From Capnocytophaga sp. oral taxon 338 str. F0234 (GTDB lineage Bacteria; Bacteroidota; Bacteroidia; Flavobacteriales; Flavobacteriaceae), in NCBI RefSeq assembly GCF_000192225.1, contig NZ_GL872413.1, positions 2,102,613 through 2,166,612 of the forward strand: a stretch of 64,000 nucleotides of DNA, written 5' to 3'. This document shows, one piece after another, positions 36,459-44,817 of the stretch. Every line of letters starts with the position of its first letter. Positions within the stretch are counted from its first letter, which is position 1. The position numbers and the translations under genes were made by a program. Under the pieces are notes generated by a model. It did no database searches. It saw only the letters and a program-made list of their open reading frames with translations, and was not told the origin of the DNA.

Positions 36459-37310
36459 ATGAACCATCAAGCACAAACAATTAGGCATTTATGCATTTTT
36501 ATTCTCGTCGCCCTCAGTTGTGGCTGGATAGGGGTATGGGTAGATTCTCTTACGGGAGAAACCACAGGTGATTTCAGCAATACCAGCAATGGTACTAAAG
36601 GAATGGGTATTTTTATAGCTGCCCCAGTGCTGACTTGGCTCGTGTTACGCACCTTTATGGGCGATGGTTGGCGTGATGCAGGACTGCGTCCGCTTATCAA
36701 GAAAAACGTGCGGTGGTACGGGGTGGCTACGCTTATTTATCCTGTGGTGATTGCCATTAGCCTGCTTATTGGAGAACTTTTTGGGTGGCTGAAAGTGCAA
36801 ATCCATTGGACAAACTACTTTGCGGGGTTTGGTATTTTTGTATTAGCAGAATTTGTAAAGAATTTCTTTGAAGAATCATCATGGCGGGGGTATCTCACCG
36901 CTCGTTTGCTTAGTTTGAAGCTGAAAGATATATGGCTCTACCTCATCGTGGGGGTAGTGTGGTGCTCGTGGCATTGGCCTTACTTCTTCTACTTTGTAAA
37001 ACCCGAACAGCTATTTGCTTTATTCCCTTACGACAAGATAACCTTTTGCGTGTTGGCTTTAGTGAACTGCACCTTGTGGACGGTGATGTATACCGAGCTT
37101 TTCCACCTTACGGGCTCTATCTGGCCCGCAGTGTGGATGCACATTATTGAGGATACCACCATCTACAGTTTGATGTATGACAAGCATATTTTCATTGAAA
37201 CAGGTAAAGATATACTTATTTCACCCGTTTCAGGAATTATTCCTTGTCTGTTGTACCTCGGTGTTGGTTTATGGCTGAGAAAAATCAGAATCACCCGAGA
37301 GGTACAATAA
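36459..37310 (+). CDS. CPBP-family intramembrane glutamic protease
   Basis: 283 residues with about seven membrane helices. CPBP (Abi) motifs are intact: FFEESSWRGYL with Glu138-Glu139 and Arg143, WCSWHWPYFF (His172) and WPAVWMHIIED (His228). The family includes prenyl-protein endopeptidase Rce1 and bacterial proteins for bacteriocin self-immunity. The substrate is unknown. Base composition is somewhat higher in GC than the flanks, and the gene lies between two diverged copies of the same sequence, so it may have been inserted or duplicated as a unit. Confidence 0.85.
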   Translation: MNHQAQTIRHLCIFILVALSCGWIGVWVDSLTGETTGDFSNTSNGTKGMGIFIAAPVLTWLVLRTFMGDGWRDAGLRPLIKKNVRWYGVATLIYPVVIAISLLIGELFGWLKVQIHWTNYFAGFGIFVLAEFVKNFFEESSWRGYLTARLLSLKLKDIWLYLIVGVVWCSWHWPYFFYFVKPEQLFALFPYDKITFCVLALVNCTLWTVMYTELFHLTGSIWPAVWMHIIEDTTIYSLMYDKHIFIETGKDILISPVSGIIPCLLYLGVGLWLRKIRITREVQ

Positions 37311-37396
37311 TAGTAGAAACTCCCCGTACGATACTCTTACTACACGGGGAGTTTTATTGCCTGTTGTGCTATAATCTAATTAACGTGAGTGTTTCT

Positions 37397-37504
37397 CAAA
37401 GAAATTTAACAATACTTCAAGATTCTTTTATAACTTTGTTCTAAGTCAATCATTATATTTAATTATTTGTAAGCCAATTAAATATACGATTTTTTTTAAT
37501 CAAA
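37397..37504 (+). repeat. Direct repeat copy B downstream of the CPBP gene
   Basis: 108 bp, matching 36341-36446. The -7 box TAACTTTG is kept but the -33 TTG has become TTA. The repeat is followed by an 18-codon frame (ATG 37512) and then AT-rich sequence without genes up to the OstA promoter. Confidence 0.75.
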
Positions 37505-37723
37505 AAACACAATGAGTTGTTATAAATATTCAGACCAACTATTCTTTTTCTCCATCATCTTATCTTTATAAAACCAAGAGTTTTTCTACTTAACAAAGAC
37601 TAATACCTCTAAAGTGTTATCCTTTAATGATGGTGATAGGTATACCTTTACTTTCTAAGGAAAAGGTAGTCATTTTCCCACAATATAACAAATTTTTCAC
37701 TTTTCATTTTTAACTTAAATATG

Positions 37724-37731
37724 TATCTTTG
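37724..37731 (+). promoter_or_regulatory. -7 box of the OstA-like gene
   Basis: TATCTTTG, 33 bp before ATG 37765; no TTG is seen at -33. Confidence 0.45.
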
Positions 37732-37764
37732 CACAAAATTCTTATACATAGGACAAGACCCTTT

Positions 37765-39390
37765 ATGCTAAAGATATATTACCTATTTATTACCTTTTTC
37801 TTCTTATTGTCAATGGCAAAAGCGCAGGATACAACCTCCAAACAGATAGAGATTGTCTATGCAGGTACACTTACTATTGATAATGACAAATATCCAGGAG
37901 CAACGATTTTCAATTCTGATGAAGAGCGTAAAGTGCAGTTTCGTCACCAAGGGATGGATATCTGGTGTGATGTAGCAATACTCTATCAGAAGACAAACCA
38001 AGTAAAAGCCTTTGGAGATGTTTTCATACAACAAGGGGATTCGCTAAAGATGAATAGCAACTTCATAGAATACAATGGAGATACTAAGATTGCCATTGCC
38101 AAAGAGAATGTAAAACTACGCAATGAAAAGATGACCCTTGAGACCCAAGAACTCTTCTTCGATCGCAATACCCAACAGGCTTATTACCTGAACTATGGGA
38201 AAATTTTTGATGATGAGAATGTACTTACTAGCAAGGAAGGTCGCTACTTTGTAACCCCTAAGAAGAGTCAATTCACTACTCAGGTGAAAATCACCAATGC
38301 TAATTTTGAAGTGAATTCGCTTACCTTGGACTACTACCATACCACGGGACACATCTATATGTTTGGACCTACCACCATTACTGGAAAGGATTATGTAGCC
38401 TATGGGGAAAGAGGGTTCTATGATTCCAAAATAGAACAAGGATACTTCATGGATCGGGCACGAATAGACTATGATAATAAGATACTTACAGGAGATAGCC
38501 TTTACTTTAACAAATTCAAGAGTTTTGCCTCAGGAACCAATAATATCATTATCAGAGATACTATCAATAAAACCCTTGTTAAGGGACATTACGGAGAGAT
38601 ATATAAGGCTCAGGATTCCATGTATATTACCAAAAAAGCCATTGTTATCAGTGAGGTAGAAAAAGGAAAAGATTCCCTATACATTCATGCTAAGAGAATC
38701 ATGGTAACAGGAAAAACAGGAGCTCGCATCATTCGTGCTTACCCTAATGCACGTATCTTCAGGACAGATATGCAAGGCAAATGTGATTCCATTCACTCCA
38801 GCCAACTTACAGGGCTTACCAAACTCATCGGAAATCCTGTCGTTTGGAGTGGTAAAAGCCAAATGACAGGGGATCATATCCATATCTTAGCCAATACTCA
38901 AACAGAGAAATTGGACTCCTTAAAAGTATTTGATAATGCTTTCCTCATTGAAAAAGATTCTCTTGGGACAGGCTTTAACCAAGTTAAAGGAAAAATTTTA
39001 AAGGGAAAATTCCAAGAAAACAGACTAAATAACGTAAATTTGTATCAAAATACAGAGGTTATCTATTACGCTTATAATGATCAACAGCAATTAGTGGGGA
39101 TTAATAAATCCAAATGTAGCCAAATCCGCGTAAACTTTGATGAAAACCAACAAATAAGTGAAGTTATTTTCTATACTAATGTAGATGGGAGCATTTATCC
39201 AGAGGATAAAATCAGTAAGAAGGAGCTACTTCTTGCTAATTTCAATTGGCGTGGTGATGAGATGATCCAAAGCAAAGAGGATATTTTCCCAGAAGAAGAA
39301 AAGAATATACAACTTGTCCCTATTCGCGGTATAAAGTCGGAAGAAATAGACTTAATTGAAGAAAAATTACAACCTAAAGTAGAAAATTAA
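37765..39390 (+). CDS. OstA/LptA-like exported protein
   Basis: 541 residues from ATG 37765 (MLKIYYLFITFFFLLSMAKAQ signal). The mature protein is a run of LptA/OstA-type beta-jellyroll repeats, e.g. QVKAFGDVFIQQGDSLKMNS and IAIAKENVKLRNEKMTLETQ, which build the lipopolysaccharide bridge across the periplasm. It lacks an LptD barrel. The length exceeds E. coli LptA (about 185 residues) and matches the long Bacteroidota form. The last 40 residues are charged and acidic. The stop overlaps the start of the next gene by one base (TAATG). Confidence 0.82.
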   Translation: MLKIYYLFITFFFLLSMAKAQDTTSKQIEIVYAGTLTIDNDKYPGATIFNSDEERKVQFRHQGMDIWCDVAILYQKTNQVKAFGDVFIQQGDSLKMNSNFIEYNGDTKIAIAKENVKLRNEKMTLETQELFFDRNTQQAYYLNYGKIFDDENVLTSKEGRYFVTPKKSQFTTQVKITNANFEVNSLTLDYYHTTGHIYMFGPTTITGKDYVAYGERGFYDSKIEQGYFMDRARIDYDNKILTGDSLYFNKFKSFASGTNNIIIRDTINKTLVKGHYGEIYKAQDSMYITKKAIVISEVEKGKDSLYIHAKRIMVTGKTGARIIRAYPNARIFRTDMQGKCDSIHSSQLTGLTKLIGNPVVWSGKSQMTGDHIHILANTQTEKLDSLKVFDNAFLIEKDSLGTGFNQVKGKILKGKFQENRLNNVNLYQNTEVIYYAYNDQQQLVGINKSKCSQIRVNFDENQQISEVIFYTNVDGSIYPEDKISKKELLLANFNWRGDEMIQSKEDIFPEEEKNIQLVPIRGIKSEEIDLIEEKLQPKVEN

Positions 39391-39902
39391 TGTCCTTGTG
39401 GAAGAAATATTTGCTTTTCCTATGGAAATCCACCAATGAACATGGTGTACACTCCCCTTTTGTATATCAATTGGTTACCCAATGCTTTTACAATTCTAAA
39501 AGAATCCCTTGTGAGTACTATCCAAAAGGAATTTCAAAGAAAAAAGGACAATTTTTGTTGCGACTTATAGCGTATTTCACACCTAAGAGCCTGAAAATAT
39601 ATGGTGATACTAAGGATTTTCTAGCACTTTTTCCCATTGCTATGATAGAAGCCACCTCTCAAAAGAAGGATATGATCCTGCTTTATCAGTGTAAAAGTTT
39701 TCCAAGTGTGGAATACTTATTGGCAGAGATGCACAATGACAGCATACTTGTATTAGTAGCACCGCATCACAGGAATAATGAGACTTTTTTCAAGCAATTA
39801 TCCCAAAACAAAGCCTTTAGTGTAGTGATAGATACTTTTTCATTTGCTTTATTTTTTATCCGAAAAGAACAAGAAAGAGAATGTTTTGTGATACGAGCAT
39901 AG
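39390..39902 (+). CDS. Eroded class I methyltransferase-like protein
   Basis: 170 residues, open and in frame, translationally coupled to the OstA-like gene. The N-terminus (FLWKSTNEHGVHSPFVYQLV) and C-terminus (VVIDTFSFALFFIRKEQERE) match the class I SAM methyltransferase that often sits beside the OstA gene in Flavobacteriaceae, usually about 230-250 residues long. Here the middle is shortened, and the SAM-binding ExGxxxG motif expected after YFTPKSL is replaced by KIYGDTKDF. It therefore probably cannot bind SAM. It is either a relic or a repurposed protein. Confidence 0.6.
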   Translation: MSLWKKYLLFLWKSTNEHGVHSPFVYQLVTQCFYNSKRIPCEYYPKGISKKKGQFLLRLIAYFTPKSLKIYGDTKDFLALFPIAMIEATSQKKDMILLYQCKSFPSVEYLLAEMHNDSILVLVAPHHRNNETFFKQLSQNKAFSVVIDTFSFALFFIRKEQERECFVIRA

Positions 39903-39967
39903 TAATGAGTAGTTAGTCCTATGTTAGTACAAGCTACAAGCCCTATCATGATAGGTGTAAACTAAAG

Positions 39968-40009
39968 TCGCTGAATACTTGCAAGCGAATATGTAACTCG
40001 CATCAGCGA
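39968..40009 (+). repeat. 42-bp three-stem palindromic repeat, copy 1
   Basis: Outer stem TCGCTG/CAGCGA (with A-T extension), an inner palindrome CTTGCAAG and a second inner stem GCGA/TCGC. It is 34/42 identical to the reverse complement of 53512-53553. It lies between the methyltransferase relic and pyrR. Confidence 0.7.
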
Positions 40010-40068
40010 AAATTAGAGTTTTTATATTTCAACTTTTGATTCATAATGAATACCTAAACCCTAAAAAT

Positions 40069-40611
40069 ATGGAAAAAAAACAATTATTAAGTAACACAGA
40101 ATTACAAGTTATCCTACACCGTTTGGCATGTCAGTTGATAGAGAATCATACTGACTTTTGCGATACAGTACTCATAGGCTTACAACCTCGCGGGGTATTT
40201 TTAGCGCAACGCTTGGTGGCAATGCTTACAAAGGAATACCAAATAGCGGACATACAGTATGGAGCATTGGATATTACCTTCTTTCGAGATGATTTCCGGC
40301 GAGGGGAAAAGCCCCTAACTGCCAATACCACTGATATTCCTTTTTTGGTAGAAGATAAAAAAGTGGTTTTCATAGATGACGTTCTCTATACGGGACGTAG
40401 TATCCGTGCAGCCCTTACAGCTCTGCAATCCTTTGGTCGTCCCAGTAAAGTAGAGCTCTTGGTACTGATAGACCGCCGGTTCAGTAGAGACCTTCCCATA
40501 CAGCCCGACTATATAGGAAAGGCAGTAGATGCCATCAATAAGGAACGGGTGGTCGTACATTGGACAGAACAAGACGGGGAAGATTCCGTGTATTTGACAG
40601 AGAAAATATAA
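40069..40611 (+). CDS. pyrR: Bifunctional pyr operon regulator / uracil phosphoribosyltransferase
   Basis: 180 residues from ATG 40069 (MEKKQLLSNTELQVIL). PRPP-binding loop VVFIDDVLYTGRSIRAA, the PyrR GLQPRGVFLAQRL block and DYIGKAVDAINKE near the C-terminus. In Gram-positives PyrR binds pyr mRNA to cause attenuation; here it is directly upstream of pyrB (28-bp gap), which supports a pyrimidine role, but no attenuator is visible in front of it. Confidence 0.92.
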   Translation: MEKKQLLSNTELQVILHRLACQLIENHTDFCDTVLIGLQPRGVFLAQRLVAMLTKEYQIADIQYGALDITFFRDDFRRGEKPLTANTTDIPFLVEDKKVVFIDDVLYTGRSIRAALTALQSFGRPSKVELLVLIDRRFSRDLPIQPDYIGKAVDAINKERVVVHWTEQDGEDSVYLTEKI

Positions 40612-40639
40612 CTCCTAATTATAATCTAAAAACATCACA

Positions 40640-41569
40640 ATGAATCAGTTAAGCGTTAATCATCTGTTGGGTATCAAGTACCTTACTGCTGAGGATATAG
40701 AACTTATCTTCACCACTGCCGACCAGTTCAAGGAGGTCATCAATCGTCCCATCAAAAAAGTTCCTTCCCTTAGGGATATCACCATCGCTAATTTATTTTT
40801 TGAGAATAGTACTCGTACGCGCTTATCTTTTGAATTGGCAGAGAAGCGTCTTTCTGCCGATGTAATTAACTTCTCTGCGGGACAATCCTCCGTAAAAAAA
40901 GGAGAAACCCTCATTGACACAGTCAATAATATCCTAGCGATGAAAGTGGATATGATAGTTATGCGCCATCCGAATCCAGGGGCAGGTGTTTTTCTCTCCC
41001 AGCATGTAAAAGTTCCTATTGTTAATGCAGGGGATGGTGCTCATGAACATCCTACGCAAGCCTTATTAGATTCCTATTCCATACGAGAACGTTTAGGGAG
41101 TGTTGCAGGGAAAAAGGTGGTCATTGTAGGGGATATATTGCACTCACGGGTTGCTCTCTCCAACATATTTGCCTTACATAAGCAAGGAGCTGAGGTAGCC
41201 GTTTGCGGACCCAAAACACTTATTCCAAAATACATACATGAATTAGGGGTACAGATAGAAACAGACCTTAGGAAAGCACTTCGCTGGTGCGATGTAGCCA
41301 ATATGCTCCGTATCCAGAATGAGCGTTTGGATATTCCTTACTTCCCTTCCACACGGGAATATGTGTTACAATATGGACTCACCCAAGAGATTTTGGATGA
41401 ATTGGGTAAGGAAATAGTTATCATGCACCCAGGTCCTATCAACCGAGGTGTAGAACTTACCAGCGAAGTAGCCGATGGCAAGCAATCCATCATCCTCGAC
41501 CAAGTAGAAAACGGGGTGGCTATTCGCATGGCGGTCATTTATCTGCTGGCTTCACAGATAAAAATGTAG
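40640..41569 (+). CDS. pyrB: Aspartate carbamoyltransferase, catalytic subunit
   Basis: 309 residues. Carbamoyl-phosphate site FENSTRTRLSFELAEKRL, the GDGAHEHPTQALLD block and VGDILHSRVALSN; the C-terminal HPGPINRGVE is present. First committed step of pyrimidine synthesis. No regulatory subunit pyrI is adjacent. It converges on dapA with a 7-bp gap. Confidence 0.97.
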   Translation: MNQLSVNHLLGIKYLTAEDIELIFTTADQFKEVINRPIKKVPSLRDITIANLFFENSTRTRLSFELAEKRLSADVINFSAGQSSVKKGETLIDTVNNILAMKVDMIVMRHPNPGAGVFLSQHVKVPIVNAGDGAHEHPTQALLDSYSIRERLGSVAGKKVVIVGDILHSRVALSNIFALHKQGAEVAVCGPKTLIPKYIHELGVQIETDLRKALRWCDVANMLRIQNERLDIPYFPSTREYVLQYGLTQEILDELGKEIVIMHPGPINRGVELTSEVADGKQSIILDQVENGVAIRMAVIYLLASQIKM

Positions 41570-41576
41570 TAAATAT

Positions 41577-42461
41577 CTATTTTTTCATATACTCCGAGTA
41601 CGCCTTCAACTCTCTTTGTAGCCCTTCTGTAGCACTAACCAAGGGAAGACGTACTTTAGGCGTATTGATAACTCCTAAGAGGGAAAGCAATGCCTTGATT
41701 CCTACAGGATTTCCTTCTTTGAAAATCAGTTCCATCACATCTAAGAGCTGATACTGAATGGTGTTAGCTTCCTTATAGTTTCCCTCCAATCCCTGACGTA
41801 TCATTCGGCTATAACGCTGAGGGAAGGCTTGTCCTAAAACAGAAATAACCCCATCACCTCCCAAGAGCACTGTAGGTAAAGCGGTGGCATCATCCCCAGA
41901 AATAATCAGAAAATCCTTTGGGCGCCCCTGAAGCAAGTGCATAATCTGAACAATATTCCCTGAAGCCTCTTTGATTCCTATGATATTAGGCACCTCCTTG
42001 GCTAAGCGTAAGGTAGTATGATAATCCATATTAGTCCCTGTTCGTGAAGGCACATTATAGAGCAAGATAGGGAGCGGAGAAGCCTGAGCTATTGCCTTAT
42101 AATGTTGGTAGATTCCCTCTTGAGAAGGCTTATTATAATAAGGGGAGACCGAAAGAATAGCCTGGTAATCATCCTTCTCTACGGCTTGTACTTGTTCTAC
42201 GATTGCTTTCGTATCATTTCCTCCTACTCCGAGCACCATAGGGATCCTACCATTATTAGCACGCTTTACAGTCTGTTTGACAAGTTGTTTTTCCTCAGTA
42301 GAGAGGGTTGGAGTTTCTGCTGTAGTTCCTAAAACTACTAAATAATCAATACCGTTTTCCACTTGGAAATATACCAACTGTTCAAGGGCTTGTACATCTA
42401 CGGATTTGTCCTGTTTGAAAGGTGTGGTTAGTGCCACACCTGTTCCTTGTAATTTTTTCAT
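41577..42461 (-). CDS. dapA: 4-hydroxy-tetrahydrodipicolinate synthase
   Basis: 294 residues, TIM-barrel aldolase of lysine and diaminopimelate synthesis. LGTTAETPTLSTEEK, the catalytic tyrosine in YNVPSRTGTN and the Schiff-base lysine in IIGIKEASGN are present. It overlaps the stop of the upstream DUF6913 gene by 4 bp, so the two are coupled. Confidence 0.96.
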   Translation of the reverse strand: MKKLQGTGVALTTPFKQDKSVDVQALEQLVYFQVENGIDYLVVLGTTAETPTLSTEEKQLVKQTVKRANNGRIPMVLGVGGNDTKAIVEQVQAVEKDDYQAILSVSPYYNKPSQEGIYQHYKAIAQASPLPILLYNVPSRTGTNMDYHTTLRLAKEVPNIIGIKEASGNIVQIMHLLQGRPKDFLIISGDDATALPTVLLGGDGVISVLGQAFPQRYSRMIRQGLEGNYKEANTIQYQLLDVMELIFKEGNPVGIKALLSLLGVINTPKVRLPLVSATEGLQRELKAYSEYMKK

Positions 42462-42970
42462 TGTAGTGTATTTATGATTTTTTTGGCTTCTTTAATAAAG
42501 GTCATTCCATCCTTAAGGGGTGTATCAATGATAATATCATTGAAAATAGGGTCAATTCCTGTAACTCCTATACGCAACTTGGCTCTTACTCCTGAGGAGA
42601 GCAATAATAGAGGGAGCTTTGGAGAAGAAAAGCAATTAATCAGAAGGTCATACTCCAACTCCCATAACCTATCTGCGTGATAGTTACGTATATTTCCAGA
42701 ATAGTTAATATCCTTCCATGAGAAAAGGGGGATTCCTTGTATTTGAATATCCATACCCCTATCTTGGTATCCCAAAATCACATAGTTCTCAGAATTGATT
42801 CCATAGCTTTTTATGAAATCCTTTAAGAATTCCACCTTAGAAACTTCCTCTGTATCCACAATGCAGCCAATACGATGAACATGTAATTTACTACCATTCA
42901 GTTTATTATCTATTCTTTTTAGATTTTTTCGTATGCGCCTATTAATGGCAATATTCTTAAATAGTTTCAA
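42458..42970 (-). CDS. DUF6913-like conserved protein
   Basis: 170 residues starting at a TTG (42970): no ATG lies before the conserved region, so a non-ATG start is likely. The sequence (RIGCIVDTEEVSKVEF, ILGYQDRGMDIQI, SSGVRAKLRIGVTG) resembles the DUF6913 family that precedes dapA in Flavobacteriaceae; the family name is given from memory. Function is unknown. The coupled arrangement with dapA, and an FFFxSPKLP-like motif (CFSSPKLPLLLLSSGV), are the only hints. A TAAATTTG box lies at 42996-43003. Confidence 0.65.
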   Translation of the reverse strand: MKLFKNIAINRRIRKNLKRIDNKLNGSKLHVHRIGCIVDTEEVSKVEFLKDFIKSYGINSENYVILGYQDRGMDIQIQGIPLFSWKDINYSGNIRNYHADRLWELEYDLLINCFSSPKLPLLLLSSGVRAKLRIGVTGIDPIFNDIIIDTPLKDGMTFIKEAKKIINTLQ

Positions 42971-43015
42971 AATAATTTTTCTAAAGATTTCCCTGCAAAT
43001 TTAATCAATTTTTAT

Positions 43016-43023
43016 TAATTTTG
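43016..43023 (+). promoter_or_regulatory. -7 box of the split nucleotidase operon
   Basis: TAATTTTG, 23 bp before the lipoprotein ATG; it lies 12 bp from a divergent TAAATTTG box at 42996-43003 for the DUF6913-dapA operon. Confidence 0.5.
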
Positions 43024-43046
43024 CACACTGGAACTAAAACATTTTT

Positions 43047-43814
43047 ATGAAAAAAATATTCTTGGGAGTCTTTGCTTTATTACTATTATTATCATCTTGT
43101 AAATCAAGCGGTTACTACACTCAAGCTCTTCAAGGGGAGCAACTTCAGATTGGTAAAGAGACCGAAGAAGATGAGCAAATAAAGGATTATCTTTCTCCTT
43201 TTCGGTATCACTTGAACAAATATTTGGACAAAGTACTCTCCTATAACAAAACAGCCATGATTAAGGTTCTTGAGGCAGACGTTATGAATATGCCTATTGG
43301 GAATTTCTTTGCGGATTCCCAATGTGAACAGGCGGATTCTTATTTTCTCAAGAAGAAAAAAAGGCATATTGATTTTGCTATGTTCAATTGGGGAGGAATC
43401 CGAACTGAGATCCCTCAAGGGGACATTACTATACGGCAAGTATACCAGATCATGCCTTTCGAGAATCAATTAGTAGTGGTAGAACTCACCGGGGATACCC
43501 TCTATAAGATGGCTAAATACCTTATTGAGAATCAACTTCCTCATCCTCTTTCCAAACAAGTACAACTAACCATTAACAAAAGAGGAGATGTTGTAAGCTT
43601 TCTCATCAATAAAAGACCTGTTCAACGCAAAAAGCGCTATTTTGTATGTACTTTTGATTATCTGTATCAAGGAGGAGATCGTATGAATTTTTTCAAAGAT
43701 GCCCTAAGTGTTACCAATATTAACTATCCTTCAAGAGATGCTATCATTGATTACCTTAGGAAAACAGATACTTTAGACTTCAAAACCGATGAGCGCTTCA
43801 GAATAAAGAAATAG
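43047..43814 (+). CDS. 5'-nucleotidase C-terminal domain lipoprotein
   Basis: 255 residues. Lipobox LSSC with Cys18. The mature part is the substrate-binding C-terminal domain of UshA-type nucleotidases: FAMFNWGGIRTEIPQGDIT and MPFENQLVVVELTGDTL, with FDYLYQGGDRM near the end. It lacks the metallophosphatase domain, which is encoded by the next gene three bases downstream. The pair should act together on nucleotides in the envelope. Confidence 0.88.
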   Translation: MKKIFLGVFALLLLLSSCKSSGYYTQALQGEQLQIGKETEEDEQIKDYLSPFRYHLNKYLDKVLSYNKTAMIKVLEADVMNMPIGNFFADSQCEQADSYFLKKKKRHIDFAMFNWGGIRTEIPQGDITIRQVYQIMPFENQLVVVELTGDTLYKMAKYLIENQLPHPLSKQVQLTINKRGDVVSFLINKRPVQRKKRYFVCTFDYLYQGGDRMNFFKDALSVTNINYPSRDAIIDYLRKTDTLDFKTDERFRIKK

Positions 43815-43817
43815 ATT

Positions 43818-44735
43818 ATGGAAAGACGTAATTTTGTAAAAAATATAAGTGCGGGAGCCTTATTATTAGGAATGGGAGGTGTTTCCTTTGCTCTTGGCAA
43901 GGAAAAGACTCCCTTAAAAAATCACAAGAAGCACATTACAATTCTTCATACCAATGATACACATAGCCATATAGACCCTATGCCTGTAGATGATCCTCAT
44001 TATCCTGATAAGGGGGGGGTAGCTCGCCGTGCTGTACTGATAGAACAGGCACGAAAAGAGAATCCTCATACCTTGCTCTTTGATGCTGGCGATATTTTCC
44101 AAGGGACACCCTATTTTAATTACTATGGAGGAGAATTAGAATTCCGCTTAATGTCCATGCTTAAGTATGATGCTGCTACCTTTGGCAATCATGATTTTGA
44201 TAATGGATTGGAGGGATTACTCTCACAACTCCCTCATGCTAAGTTTGACTTTATCTGTTCCAATTATAACTTCAAGAATACTATTTTAGAAGGGAAAACC
44301 AAGCCTTATAAAGTATTTGTAGTAGATGATGTTCGCATAGGAGTCTATGGTTTAGGAGTAGAACTCAAAGGATTGGTTACTAAAGAGAACTACCGAGAGA
44401 CTCAGTATCTTGACCCTGTGGAGATAGCCATTGACATGGAGAACAAGCTAAAAAGGAGCGAGAAATGTGATATTGTTATCTGCCTCTCACATCTTGGTTA
44501 TCAGTATCATTCTAATAAGGTGTGTGACCTGACTATTGCCAGAAGAACTTACGACACAGACCTTATTATAGGAGGGCACACTCATACTTTCCTAAGTGAA
44601 CCTGTTATTGTAAAAAACAAGAATAATCGTGAAATCCTTGTCAATCAAGTAGGTTGCTATGGTATTAATTTAGGACGTATTGACTTCTATTTAGACAATA
44701 AGATTACAAGCAGTGGTACACAAATCCTAGTATAA
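43818..44735 (+). CDS. Metallophosphoesterase (5'-nucleotidase N-terminal domain), Tat-type signal
   Basis: 305 residues. Twin-arginine-like leader MERRNFVKNISAGALLLGMG, then the dinuclear metal motifs: HTNDTHSHID, LLFDAGDIFQG, FGNHDFDNG and IIGGHTHTF. It is the catalytic half of an UshA-type enzyme whose other half is the preceding lipoprotein. Tat export would mean it folds with metal before export. Ends before a 16-bp inverted-repeat terminator. Confidence 0.9.
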   Translation: MERRNFVKNISAGALLLGMGGVSFALGKEKTPLKNHKKHITILHTNDTHSHIDPMPVDDPHYPDKGGVARRAVLIEQARKENPHTLLFDAGDIFQGTPYFNYYGGELEFRLMSMLKYDAATFGNHDFDNGLEGLLSQLPHAKFDFICSNYNFKNTILEGKTKPYKVFVVDDVRIGVYGLGVELKGLVTKENYRETQYLDPVEIAIDMENKLKRSEKCDIVICLSHLGYQYHSNKVCDLTIARRTYDTDLIIGGHTHTFLSEPVIVKNKNNREILVNQVGCYGINLGRIDFYLDNKITSSGTQILV

Positions 44736-44768
44736 TAAAAATATTTTTTTATCATAGATGATTTTCTG

Positions 44769-44804
44769 AAATAGAGGCAATTCACAAATGAATTGCCTCT
44801 ATTT
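44769..44804. terminator. Bidirectional terminator
   Basis: Perfect 16-bp inverted repeat (44769-44784 with 44789-44804, CAAA loop) between the convergent nucleotidase and outer-membrane barrel genes, with T-rich tails on both strands. Confidence 0.85.
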
Positions 44805-44817
44805 TATTTTTTAAAGT

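Noticed and set aside
36932..37150. 72-codon frame inside the CPBP gene
   Set aside because: Overlaps conserved CPBP motifs in another frame; shadow of the real gene.
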